Source: CAYFPS01 sp964345075 (GTDB lineage: Bacteria; CAIWAD01). From it: a DNA stretch of 64,000 nucleotides. The notes beneath the pieces are model-generated. The model was not told the origin of the DNA. It saw only the letters and a program-made list of their open reading frames with translations, and made no database searches. Shown piece after piece: positions 8,778 to 17,482 of this stretch (its first letter is position 1; the number at the start of each line of letters is the position of its first letter). A program made the position numbers and the translations under genes. Location of the stretch: positions 124,001 to 188,000 of the forward strand of contig CAYFPS010000003.1 of assembly GCA_964345075.1 (NCBI GenBank), in the 5' to 3' direction.

Positions 8778-10168
8778 AGAATCGACAGGTACTGGTCGTA
8801 GACGACGAAAAGCTGATCCGTGAATTGCTCGATGAAGGCCTGAGTCGGCTGGGCTACATTGTGCGGACGGCCTCAAGCGCGCAGGAAGCCCTTCAACTGC
8901 TGGAAGAAGAGCCAGCGGAAGTGGCGCTAAGCGATATCAAAATGGATGGCATGGACGGCTACGGCTTTCTGGAAGAAGCCCGTCAGCGTTATCCCGAGAT
9001 GCTTGTCCTGATGATGACCGCTTACGGCAGCGTGGAAAGCGCAATCAAGGCGATCAAACTGGGTGCTTACGATTACTTGCAGAAGCCCTGCATGGTGGCG
9101 GAAGTGGATCACCGCCTGCGCAAGGCTTTTGAGCATCGTGATCTCCTAAGTGAGACACGCATGCTGCGTGGACGCCTGGAAGGCCGGGAAGAGTTCGGCC
9201 GCATTGTTGCCTGCAATCGCCGCATGAAGCAGATCTTCGACATGATCCGCACCGTGGCACCCTCTACTTCCAGCGTGCTGATTCAGGGCGAAAACGGAAC
9301 CGGCAAGGAGCTGGTGGCCCGCGCGCTGCATCACTACAGTGATCGCTCCGACAAAAAGTTTGTTGCCAAGAATTGTGCGGCCATTCCCGACGCTCTGCTG
9401 GAAAGCGAACTTTTTGGTCATGTCAAGGGCGCCTTCACTGGCGCGATCAGTGACCGCAAGGGCATCTTTGAAGAGGCTGACGGTGGCACACTCTTTCTGG
9501 ACGAGATCTCCGAGATGCCCCTGAATCTTCAGAGCAAACTGCTGCGCGTGTTACAGGAGGGCGAGATCCAGCGTGTCGGCTCCAACGAGATTTCCAATGT
9601 CGATGTGCGCGTGATCAGCTCAACTAACCGTGACATGGGCAAGGAAGTACAGGAAGGCCGTTTCCGCCGTGATCTCTTTTTCCGCCTGAATGTGATCCCC
9701 ATTCTGCTGCCCGCGCTGCGTGATCGCCTGGATGACATTCCCCTTCTGGCTGAACACTTCCTCAAGAAGTACGCCGATCGCATGGGCAGGCAGATCCTGG
9801 GCATCGATGAGAGCGGCATGAAGTACCTCGTCGGCAGGCGCTGGGAAGGCAATGTGCGCGAACTGGAGAACACCATCGAGCGCGCCGTGGTGATGGCCAG
9901 TGGCAGCTGGCTGGACGCAAGTTCCTTCCGCCCGCTGGATCAGTTTGCCGAGGACAGCGGTGATCTGGATCTGCCGCCGGCCGACATCACGGTACACGAA
10001 ATGGAAAAACGCCTGATTCTGGCTACCCTCAAGCGCTACAGCAACAATCGTACGCGCAGCGCGGAAGTTCTGGGCATTTCCATTCGCACGCTTAGAAACA
10101 AGCTGAATGAGTACCGCGATCAGGATCCCGATCTGACCAATACCATTGACAGCAGGGGCAACGCCTGA
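8774..10168 (+). CDS. Sigma-54-dependent response regulator, NtrC family
   Basis: 464 aa: receiver domain with Asp54 (ALSDIKMDG), AAA+ domain with Walker A GENGTGKE (about 172-179), GAFTGA loop about 219-224 that contacts sigma-54, Walker B GGTLFLDEI, and a C-terminal Fis-type HTH (SAEVLGISIRTLRNKL). It activates sigma-54 promoters after phosphorylation, presumably by the kinase encoded just upstream with an ATGA overlap. A well-formed -24/-12 promoter at 15900 in this window is a possible target. Confidence 0.96.
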   Translation: MKNRQVLVVDDEKLIRELLDEGLSRLGYIVRTASSAQEALQLLEEEPAEVALSDIKMDGMDGYGFLEEARQRYPEMLVLMMTAYGSVESAIKAIKLGAYDYLQKPCMVAEVDHRLRKAFEHRDLLSETRMLRGRLEGREEFGRIVACNRRMKQIFDMIRTVAPSTSSVLIQGENGTGKELVARALHHYSDRSDKKFVAKNCAAIPDALLESELFGHVKGAFTGAISDRKGIFEEADGGTLFLDEISEMPLNLQSKLLRVLQEGEIQRVGSNEISNVDVRVISSTNRDMGKEVQEGRFRRDLFFRLNVIPILLPALRDRLDDIPLLAEHFLKKYADRMGRQILGIDESGMKYLVGRRWEGNVRELENTIERAVVMASGSWLDASSFRPLDQFAEDSGDLDLPPADITVHEMEKRLILATLKRYSNNRTRSAEVLGISIRTLRNKLNEYRDQDPDLTNTIDSRGNA

Positions 10169-12315
10169 AGCTCTCCGGACATATTCGCCGTTTGATCCCC
10201 GGCGCGCTTTTCGCTTTTCTGCTTGCGATCGTCTACGGTCTGCTGGATCACAGCTTCTTCGGCCTGGAAGACATCAGCCTCGATCTGCGCTTTCAACTGC
10301 GTGGACCGCTGGATGTATCACACAGTCCGATCATTCTGATTGAGGTGGACAATCGCAGTTACAAGGACCTGAACGAGCGATTCCCCTTTCCCCGCGAACA
10401 TTATGCCCGTGTGATACACAATCTGCGCCGCGCGGGCGTAGGCATGGTCGTCATGGATATCCAGTTCACGGAAAAGGTCACGGGAGACGAGGCCGGCCTT
10501 GAGGCACTGGCCGATGAACTTGCCCGGGAAGGCATCGTCATTTTAAGTGGCGAACTGGTGCAGGACAGGCGACACTATTCGCGGCTGGATCCGCCCCTGC
10601 CCGAACTGCTGGCAAGCGGTCAGCCCTGGGGCCTGATCAACGACCTGAATGATCGCGACGGCGTCAACCGTCTTTACCCGCTTTACTGGCCGAGCCCCGG
10701 CAACGGTGATCCCCTGCCCAGCCTTGGCCTGCAGGTTCTCATGAACGAGCTGGGCGAAAGCACGATCCCCGAGCCCGCTGATGGTTACCTCAGGCTGAAG
10801 GATCGTGAGCTGCTGCTGGAGCCGGGCTACGGCAATGCCATTCGCATCAATTACCACGGACCGGCCGGAAGCTTTCCCACTTACTCCTTCAGCAGCATCA
10901 TGGACGATGCTGAGTTCCAGCTGGCAGAAGAAGACTTCGACACCGACTACATCGAGCAGTTTGCCGATTCCATGCTTTTCGACCTGCTGTGGGAGGGCGA
11001 AGAACATCCTTTCCGCGGAAAGATTGCGCTGGTGGGTGTAAGCGCTACCGACCTCCACGACAACAAACGCACGCCCTATTTTCATTACAAGGGTGATACA
11101 CGACTCATGCCCGGAGTCGAGACACACGCCCATGCGCTGCAGACGCTGCTGGATGGAGCCTGGATCCGTCGACCCTTCAGTGGCGGTGCTACCCTCATCC
11201 TTCCGGCGCTTGCCAGTTTGCTGGGCGTGATGATCACGGGCCTGATGGGGCCTTTCCGTGCACTCTTTTTGCTGCTACCCATGATGGCTGCCTATCTGGG
11301 TCTTGGTCAGCTGCTCTTCAATCGTGGAAACATCTGGCTGGATCTTGTCACAACGCTGGTGGCTCTGGTGGGCGCCTGGGTCTTTGGCCTGCTGCAGCAA
11401 TTCCTGGCCGCGCGCCGCGAGCGGGCACAGATTCGCGGCATGTTCGCCCAGTATGTTCCGGAGGCCGTGGTCGCCGAGCTGATCAAGAGCCCCGAGAAGC
11501 TTGTGCTGGGTGGAGAAGAGCGCGAGATGAGCGCGATCTTTTCCGATGTGGAGGGCTTCACGTCCATCAGCGAGCGCCTAAGCCCGCGTGAGCTGGTCGA
11601 ACTGCTCAACGAGTACCTGACCGCCATGACTGAAGAGATAACGGCCATGGGTGGAATCATCGACAAGTACGAGGGCGACGCGATCATCGCGGAGTTTGGC
11701 GCGCCCCTGCCAGCAGCCGATCACGCCAAGCGTGCCGCCGAGTCGGCCATTCGCATGCAGCGTGTCCTGGCCCGATTGCGGGAAGGCTGGGAAAAGGAAG
11801 GCAAGCCCCTGCTCAAGGCGCGAATCGGCATCAACAGCGGGCCGATGGTCGTGGGCAACATGGGCAGCCGCCAGATTTTCGATTACACGGCAATGGGTGA
11901 CGCGATGAATCTGGCCTCCAGACTTGAGGGTGTGAACAAGTTCTACCGTTCCTGGTGCATGTGTTCCCGTGATACATGGAATCAGCTGGGTGATGCCTTC
12001 CTCGGCCGCCCGCTGGATCTGATTCGAGTCAAGGGCAAGGACGAGGCTGTGGAAATCTGGGAAGTCCTTGAAATGCGCCAGGGCCTGGCATCCGCTGATC
12101 TTGAGCGACTGGAGAATCGTATCACGGCATGGCAGGCCGCTCGCGAACTCTATCTGAAACGGCAATGGCAGGCCGCGGCACGTGCCTTCAGCAGCATTCG
12201 CGAGAGCTATCCGGAGGACGGCCCTGCCGATGTCTTCGCCCGCCGCTGTGACACATACACGGCCGAGCCACCCGCTGCCGACTGGGATGGTGTCGAGACC
12301 ATGAAGGAAAAGTGA
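10165..12315 (+). CDS. CHASE2-domain class III adenylate/guanylate cyclase
   Basis: An N-terminal TM helix, a periplasmic CHASE2 sensor domain (about residues 35-340), three to four TM helices, then a class III cyclase catalytic domain. The catalytic part shows metal-binding FSDVEGFTS and DKYEGDAIIAEFG, and YTAMGDAMNLASRLEG. It makes a cyclic nucleotide, probably cAMP. The start is uncertain: TTG 10192 has no Shine-Dalgarno, while CTG 10165 overlaps the upstream stop (CTGA), has AGGGG seven bases before it, and adds a basic leader (KLSGHIRR) before the TM helix. I use the CTG tentatively. Four GTGATACA-family octamers lie inside. Confidence 0.92.
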   Translation: MKLSGHIRRLIPGALFAFLLAIVYGLLDHSFFGLEDISLDLRFQLRGPLDVSHSPIILIEVDNRSYKDLNERFPFPREHYARVIHNLRRAGVGMVVMDIQFTEKVTGDEAGLEALADELAREGIVILSGELVQDRRHYSRLDPPLPELLASGQPWGLINDLNDRDGVNRLYPLYWPSPGNGDPLPSLGLQVLMNELGESTIPEPADGYLRLKDRELLLEPGYGNAIRINYHGPAGSFPTYSFSSIMDDAEFQLAEEDFDTDYIEQFADSMLFDLLWEGEEHPFRGKIALVGVSATDLHDNKRTPYFHYKGDTRLMPGVETHAHALQTLLDGAWIRRPFSGGATLILPALASLLGVMITGLMGPFRALFLLLPMMAAYLGLGQLLFNRGNIWLDLVTTLVALVGAWVFGLLQQFLAARRERAQIRGMFAQYVPEAVVAELIKSPEKLVLGGEEREMSAIFSDVEGFTSISERLSPRELVELLNEYLTAMTEEITAMGGIIDKYEGDAIIAEFGAPLPAADHAKRAAESAIRMQRVLARLREGWEKEGKPLLKARIGINSGPMVVGNMGSRQIFDYTAMGDAMNLASRLEGVNKFYRSWCMCSRDTWNQLGDAFLGRPLDLIRVKGKDEAVEIWEVLEMRQGLASADLERLENRITAWQAARELYLKRQWQAAARAFSSIRESYPEDGPADVFARRCDTYTAEPPAADWDGVETMKEK

Positions 12316-12318
12316 CCG

Positions 12319-13185
12319 GTGAAGGCCTTCCTGCTCGCCAGACTGCTTGGCTGGGTTGATTCCCGAAGCTACAGGACTCTTTGTCGGCTGGGCCGGCTGC
12401 TGGGCTGGATCTGGACCTGGATCCTGCCCTTTCGCCGCGGCCTGATCGAGGCCAATCTCAGACTGGCCTTTCCCGACTCTACCGCCAGCTGGAGGCGCAA
12501 GGTTCGCGCCAGATGTCTGGAACACTACTGCATCATGGGTCTGGAGCTGCTCTGGCTGAAGCACATGGACGATGCCTGGATCAGCGAGCACGTCCGCTTC
12601 AACAATCTTGAAGGCCTGAAGGAACTGATGCAGGCAGGCCGAGGCCTGATCGGAGTTGGTGGTCATTTTGGCAACTGGGAAGTGATGGGCGCGGCTACCA
12701 GCCGGGCTGGCATTGCGCTTAGCTACATCGTCAAGCGCATTCACGAGGCGAGCCTCGATGACTGGATCAACGGCGCGCGCATGTCACACGGTGTGGAAAT
12801 CATCTACACCCGTGATGCCGGCCGCGGGGCGGTCAAGCACTTTCGCCGGGGCCGCATGATCGCTTTTCTTTCCGATCAGGATGCGCGCAGCAAGGGCGTC
12901 TTTGTGCCCTTTTTCGGGCAATCGACTTCCACACCGCGAGGTGCGGCCATATACGCCCTGCGCATGAAGCTTCCCATGGTTTTCGTTTCCTGCTTAAGGC
13001 TCCCTGATGGCCTCTTTGAGGTCGAATTCAGGCAGGTGCCGCTTGAGCCGGACTGGACCCTGTGCGAAGAAGACATTCTGGCGCTGACGGCCCGTTACAC
13101 GACCATGCTCGAGGCCGAAATCCGCCGTCACCCGGAGCAGTGGTTCTGGATGCACCGACGCTGGAAGACGAAAGAGCAGGTCTGA
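12319..13185 (+). CDS. Lysophospholipid/lipid A acyltransferase, LpxL/HtrB-like
   Basis: 288 aa, family PF03279. The catalytic HX4E motif is HFGNWE at residues 116-121; an arginine/aspartate-rich stretch (FLSDQDARSKGVFVPFFG) and a final WFWMHRRWK are also typical. The enzyme transfers a secondary acyl chain to lipid A or a related lipid on the inner face of the inner membrane. GTG 12319 lies 3 bp after the cyclase stop. Followed by a heptosyltransferase-like gene, it supports a lipopolysaccharide-type envelope. Confidence 0.9.
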   Translation: MKAFLLARLLGWVDSRSYRTLCRLGRLLGWIWTWILPFRRGLIEANLRLAFPDSTASWRRKVRARCLEHYCIMGLELLWLKHMDDAWISEHVRFNNLEGLKELMQAGRGLIGVGGHFGNWEVMGAATSRAGIALSYIVKRIHEASLDDWINGARMSHGVEIIYTRDAGRGAVKHFRRGRMIAFLSDQDARSKGVFVPFFGQSTSTPRGAAIYALRMKLPMVFVSCLRLPDGLFEVEFRQVPLEPDWTLCEEDILALTARYTTMLEAEIRRHPEQWFWMHRRWKTKEQV

Positions 13186-13242
13186 TCTCGCATCAACTGT
13201 TAGCTTGTTCACAAGCGTCAAATTGAATAACAGGCTTTGTCC

Positions 13243-14289
13243 ATGCGCACGCTCGTGATCCATACGGCCTTCATCGGGGACCTGGTTCTGCTGACTCCCC
13301 TGCTGGACGAGCTGCGCGCCGACCCCAACACCGAATGGCTTGGCCTTTTGACCACACCCGCCTGTCGAGATCTCTTCAAGGATGATCCGCGCCTGGATGA
13401 GCTGATTCTCTACGAGAAAAAGGTGCGTGATCGTGGTCTGGGCGGACTTGCCCGCATGATCCGCCACCTGCGAAGCCAGAAGCCCGATCGTGTAATCTCA
13501 CCTCATCGCAGTCTGCGCAGCGCGCTGCTGGCCTGGTTTTCCGGCGCCTGGGAGCGTGTGGGCTTTTCCAGTGCTATCGGCAGTTTGTGTTACACGGAAC
13601 TCAGGCAGGACAACCGCGCCCTGCATGAAGTGGATCGCAACCTTGCCCTGATCGGCCGGGCCAGTCCAGCCGAGCCGCGCATGCCGACCCTGCACCGTGA
13701 TCCAGCGGAAGAAGCCAGCGCACGCGCACTTCTGGGCGGTCTGGAGCTGGTCATGCCTGTTGCCATGGCACCCGCCAGTGTCTGGGCCACCAAGCGCTGG
13801 TTGCCTTCCTATTTTGGCGAGCTGGCTGAAGCGATACTGGATCGCAGCCCGGCCGATGTGGTTCTGCTGGGCGGGCCGGGAGATGTCGAGCTCTGTAATC
13901 ACATCGCCAGTCATGTACATGGCTGCCACAAGAGCCGCATTCACATGCTGGCTGGAAAAATGGGCCTGCGCGAGAGCTATCAAATTTTAAGACTCTGCAG
14001 TCTGGCCGTGGTCAATGACAGTGCGCCCCTGCATCTGGCGCAGGCGGCCGGCATTCCAACCTTTGCAGTCTTTGGTTCCACCGTGCCCGAGTTCGGCTTT
14101 GGCCCGCGCGGCGAGCGGGATCAGGTGCTGCAGGTGCGACTGGACTGTGTCCCCTGCGGACGACACGGTCACCGCGAATGTCCGCTGGGTACGCTGGCCT
14201 GCATGTCCGAGCTGAAGCCAGCCATGGTACTGGAGAAGGTTCTGGCCGAATTGGAACACGGTCGCCGACCAGATGGAAGGCTGGACTGA
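13243..14289 (+). CDS. Glycosyltransferase family 9 (heptosyltransferase-like)
   Basis: 348 aa GT-B enzyme. The N-terminus (RTLVIHTAFIGDLVLLTPLL) matches the WaaF/WaaC beginning, and the C-terminal half contains VNDSAPLHLAQAAGIPTFAVFG, the ADP-heptose binding signature. Two cysteines near the end (CVPCG, then CPL) are common in WaaF. Probable role: LPS inner-core assembly. ATG 13243 is used; the frame also allows TTG 13237. A 57-bp gap separates it from the acyltransferase, wider than elsewhere in the run. Confidence 0.88.
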   Translation: MRTLVIHTAFIGDLVLLTPLLDELRADPNTEWLGLLTTPACRDLFKDDPRLDELILYEKKVRDRGLGGLARMIRHLRSQKPDRVISPHRSLRSALLAWFSGAWERVGFSSAIGSLCYTELRQDNRALHEVDRNLALIGRASPAEPRMPTLHRDPAEEASARALLGGLELVMPVAMAPASVWATKRWLPSYFGELAEAILDRSPADVVLLGGPGDVELCNHIASHVHGCHKSRIHMLAGKMGLRESYQILRLCSLAVVNDSAPLHLAQAAGIPTFAVFGSTVPEFGFGPRGERDQVLQVRLDCVPCGRHGHRECPLGTLACMSELKPAMVLEKVLAELEHGRRPDGRLD

Positions 14290-14381
14290 TGCCGACAATC
14301 TTCTGGCAGGACACGGGCACCATCACCCATCCCCAGATGGATGCTCTCAATGAAGGCAGCGAGTCAGGAACGAGCCCGCCT

Positions 14382-14437
14382 GTGATACATCCCCGTCAAG
14401 TTCAGGTCGGACCTGAGCCTGAATTCCTTTGTATCAC
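14382..14437. promoter_or_regulatory. Inverted GTGATACA pair around a palindrome in the leader of the PLP enzyme gene
   Basis: In the 194-bp gap 14290-14483, GTGATACA (14382-14389) and TGTATCAC (14430-14437) face each other across TCAGGTC-G-GACCTGA (about 14401-14415). The arrangement could be an operator, a hairpin or two motif copies by chance. I see no clear -35/-10 here. Confidence 0.35.
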
Positions 14438-14483
14438 GACTCAACACACCTTCAACAGCCATCAGGGCTGAAAAGAGAGCACA

Positions 14484-15767
14484 ATGAGCAAAAGCAAGAC
14501 CTCCAAACGCACGGGCAAGGCCTTTCGCCCGGAAACCCTGATGATGGGCTACGGCTACGATCCTTTCCTTTCGGAAGGCGCCGTCAAACCGCCGGTTTTT
14601 CTCACGAGCACCTTTGCCTTTCGCAATGCGCAGGAAGGCAAGCGCTTCTTCGAGTGGGCCTACGGCCTGAAAGAGCGCGATCCGCTTTCCGATCCCGAAA
14701 TGGGCCTGATCTATTCGCGCCTGAACAATCCCGATCTGGAAATCCTGGAAAACCGACTGGCCGCCTGGGAAGACGCCGAAATGGGTCTGGTCTTTGGCTC
14801 TGGCATGGCCGCGATCACCACCGCCGTGCTCGCGCTGGTCAAGCCGGGGCAGGAGATCATCAGCACCAATCCTGTCTACGGCGGCACGGACTTTTTCTTC
14901 GAGCACATCTGCCCCGAGCAGGGGATTGAAGTCCACCGCACGACGACCGGCAGCGGCGCGGTTGAGGCGATTGGAAAGCTGCTAAAGGAGCGGGCGGGCA
15001 AGGTCCGGCTGGTTTTCGTGGAAACTCCCAGCAACCCAACCAATCAGATGGTGGATCTGAAGGCCCTTGCCGGGCTGATTGCCGAACTTCGCCGGGATCT
15101 GCCGCCGGAAGAGGCGCCCCTGCTTATGGTGGACAACACCTTCCTCGGGCCTGTTTTTCAGCAGCCGCTCAAGCTGGGCGTTGATCTTTCCGTCTACAGC
15201 GCCACCAAGTTCATTGGCGGCCACAGTGATCTCGTGGCCGGGGCCATGCTGGGTTCGAGTACGCTTTTGAAGAAGGTCGCCGTGCACCGCACAATCATGG
15301 GCTCCATGGCCGATCCCTTTACCTGCTGGATGATGATGCGCAGTCTGGAAACCCTTTCCGTACGCATGCAGCGTCAACAGGAGAACGCCCTCGAGCTGGT
15401 CAAGATGCTGAAGGAACACGCGGCTGTAGACGAGATTTTCTACCCGGGCGAACTGGGCAGCGAACAGTCACGCATCTGGAAAGAACAGTGCACGGGCACG
15501 GGCAGCCTGATTTCCTTTACCGTAAAAGGTGGGGAAGAAGAGGCCTTTCAGGTGCTGAACAGCGTGGAGATTTTCAAGCTTGCGGTGAGTCTGGGCGGAA
15601 CCGAGAGCCTCGTGCAGCATCCTTCCACCATGACCCACAGCGATCTGGACGAGGAGACCAAGGCCGATGCCTCGATCACGCCGAACCTGATCCGTATTTC
15701 CACTGGCATCGAGCACGTGGAAGATCTGCTGGACGATCTCAAGGCGGCACTGGATACGCTTTTGTGA
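14484..15767 (+). CDS. PLP-dependent Cys/Met metabolism enzyme (cystathionine gamma-synthase / methionine gamma-lyase family)
   Basis: 427 aa, fold-type I. The PLP lysine lies in YSATKFIGGHSD; VYGGTDFFFEHI, a following VETPSNPTN and GGTESLVQHPSTMTH are family signatures. The family includes gamma-synthases, gamma-lyases and O-acetylhomoserine sulfhydrylases; the substrate cannot be fixed from sequence alone, though the YGYDPFLSEGAVKPPV start is that of an uncharacterised cystathionine gamma-synthase-like branch. It stands alone between an intergenic region and a strong terminator. Confidence 0.9.
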   Translation: MSKSKTSKRTGKAFRPETLMMGYGYDPFLSEGAVKPPVFLTSTFAFRNAQEGKRFFEWAYGLKERDPLSDPEMGLIYSRLNNPDLEILENRLAAWEDAEMGLVFGSGMAAITTAVLALVKPGQEIISTNPVYGGTDFFFEHICPEQGIEVHRTTTGSGAVEAIGKLLKERAGKVRLVFVETPSNPTNQMVDLKALAGLIAELRRDLPPEEAPLLMVDNTFLGPVFQQPLKLGVDLSVYSATKFIGGHSDLVAGAMLGSSTLLKKVAVHRTIMGSMADPFTCWMMMRSLETLSVRMQRQQENALELVKMLKEHAAVDEIFYPGELGSEQSRIWKEQCTGTGSLISFTVKGGEEEAFQVLNSVEIFKLAVSLGGTESLVQHPSTMTHSDLDEETKADASITPNLIRISTGIEHVEDLLDDLKAALDTLL

Positions 15768-15784
15768 ATTCCTGAGCTTGTATA

Positions 15785-15812
15785 AAGGGGCCCCGAATTC
15801 GGGGTCCCTTTT
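15785..15812 (+). terminator. Rho-independent terminator after the PLP enzyme gene
   Basis: An 11-bp stem GGGGCCCCGAA/TTCGGGGTCCC with one G-U pair is followed by TTTTG. It isolates the PLP gene from the sigma-54-type promoter downstream. Confidence 0.88.
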
Positions 15813-15899
15813 GTTCATCCTGCCCGATTTTGAACAGTTCGCCCGTTGAAAACAGCCCTGATGAGCCCCGATTTCCCTTCAGGCAGCCTTGATTCAGCT

Positions 15900-15915
15900 T
15901 GGCATGCATCTTGCT
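15900..15915 (+). promoter_or_regulatory. Sigma-54 (-24/-12) promoter
   Basis: TGGCATG-CATC-TTGCT matches the consensus TGGCACG-N4-TTGCW at all but one position, with GG and GC at exactly the required spacing. It lies about 57 bp before the signal-peptide gene at 15972. An overlapping sigma-70 reading (TTGGCA-17-TATAAA, 15899-15927) is possible, so the site may be used by either factor. Confidence 0.65.
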
Positions 15916-15971
15916 TTGCCCTATAAAGCAAAATCAAGCTCCTCAGCACACAGCATTCAAAAGGTGGAATC

Positions 15972-17398
15972 ATGCGAAAACATGGCATTGCGCTTTGCGT
16001 GCTTGCTCTCCTGCTGGGAACGGCTACGCTGCATGCGGCAGCCCGTTACACGTTTTCCAGTGGAGATCTGCAGAACGTTCCGGTAGATCCCTTCTTTCTG
16101 GATCCCGGTGATGACGTGGTCGACTTTACAGCTACGGTAGCCCGGTAGGCTCATCGGCCAATACCGGCTTCGAGCAGTACGACACGGCCCTGGTTTACAT
16201 GACGCTGGACGATACGGGCGAATACGGACTGGTTGTGGTGTGTGACAGGCCCGGTGGCGGTGGCGGCAATGCCAGCCTTTCCATCAGCGGCTTCCCGGAC
16301 GGTGCAAGCCTGGCGCAGAGCGACGATCCCGGCGAGGCCGGCGGCGTTCAGCTTGACGGAACCGCTACCTGCAACTGGAACTGGGTCAGCTGCTGCACGG
16401 ATGGCGCCGCCTACCGGCTGGGTACGGGCAGCGACTTCACGCTAAGCCTGAACTTTACCTTCAACGCTGGCCTGGACACCCTGCGCTTCATCAGTTTCGA
16501 TCCCTGCGCGCAGGAAGGCGGCATGCTCTTTACGGACCTGGACGAGACCTTCACCCTGACAATCACCAGCGAAGAAGTGCCCGATGGCATTCCCGATTGC
16601 AACCAGAACAATCGCCCCGACTTCTGTGATATCTATGACGGGACGAGCTTCGACTGCAATCAGAACGAGATCCCCGACGAGTGCGAGGATGACTGCAACG
16701 GTAATGGCCTGGCCGATGAATGCGATCTGGCCAGTGGTTACAGCCTCGACTGCAATCAGAACCTGATTCCCGATGAATGCGAACTGGATTGCAACGGCAA
16801 TGGCATTCCCGATGAGTGCGATCTGACTTTCGGCACCAGCGCAGACTGCAACACGAATGGCATTCCCGATGAATGTGATCTGGCATCAGGCACCAGCGCG
16901 GATTGCAACAGCAATGGCATCCCTGATGAGTGTGATCTGGCTGCGGGAACAAGCCCGGACTGCAATGGAAACGGCGTTCCCGATGAGTGCGATCTGGCCA
17001 GCGGCTTTAGCGCGGACTGCAACGAAAATGGCATGCCCGACGAGTGCGATATCGCCTATGGCTTCAGCCAGGACCAGAACGGAAATGGCGTGCCGGATGA
17101 ATGCGAGATCACTGTGGGAGCCAGCGAGCAGCCGGCGGGCTTTGAGCTTAAGGCCGCCGCTCCCAATCCCTTTAATCCTTCCACATGGTTGAACTTCAGC
17201 CTGCCGGAAACCATGGAGGCCAGGCTCGTGATACACGATCTGCGCGGGCGTGAAGTTGCCCTGCTGCAAGAGGGCCTGCTGGAGCGAGGTGAGCATTCCA
17301 TTCGATTTGATGCTATTGGCTTGTCCGCGGGTATTTATCTGGCCAGTCTGCAGGCAGAAGGACAGGTTCAGACACAAAAGCTGGTTTTGTTGAAGTAA
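15972..17398 (+). CDS. Secreted NCNGNGIPDECD-repeat protein with T9SS-type sorting domain; frameshifted
   Basis: ATG 15972 (AAGGTGG upstream) encodes a clear signal peptide (RKHGIALCVLALLLGTATLHAAA) and about 30 mature residues, then the frame hits TAG at 16146. The frame that continues the protein opens at 16115 and runs to 17398, so a one- or two-base indel lies in 16115-16148. The rest is a beta-rich domain (to about 16590), ten acidic Asn/Asp/Cys repeats, and a C-terminal FlgD-like domain (AAPNPFNPSTWLNFSLPE to KLVLLK), the hallmark of T9SS type-A cargo. Either an assembly error, phase variation or a pseudogene; expression from the sigma-54-type promoter is likely. Confidence 0.7.
16595..17107 (+). 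repeat. Ten tandem calcium-binding-like DCNxNGIPDECD repeats
   Basis: Units of roughly 12-20 residues repeat DCN-x-N-x-x-PDEC-(D/E) with variable linkers (LASGTSA, LAAGTSP). Regular Asp/Asn spacing suggests Ca2+ binding and the two cysteines per unit suggest disulfides, as in thrombospondin type-3-like repeats of Planctomycetes and FCB-related secreted proteins. The DNA is similar enough between units to recombine. Confidence 0.85.
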
Positions 17399-17418
17399 TT
17401 GCTTGTACACAGGATTCG

Positions 17419-17448
17419 GCGGGGAGGCATGCCTCCCCGCTTCTTTTT
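17419..17448 (+). terminator. Rho-independent terminator
   Basis: A perfect 22-base palindrome GCGGGGAGGC-AT-GCCTCCCCGC is followed by TTCTTTTT, between the secreted repeat protein and the phosphatase gene. Confidence 0.92.
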
Positions 17449-17482
17449 GTAAGCTCTTGGCAAGTCAATCTGGAGGCCCACC

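Noticed and set aside
16131..16199. TAG at 16146 read as pyrrolysine or suppressed stop
   Set aside because: After the TAG the same frame soon meets another stop (before 16202); the protein continues in another frame, so this is a frameshift.
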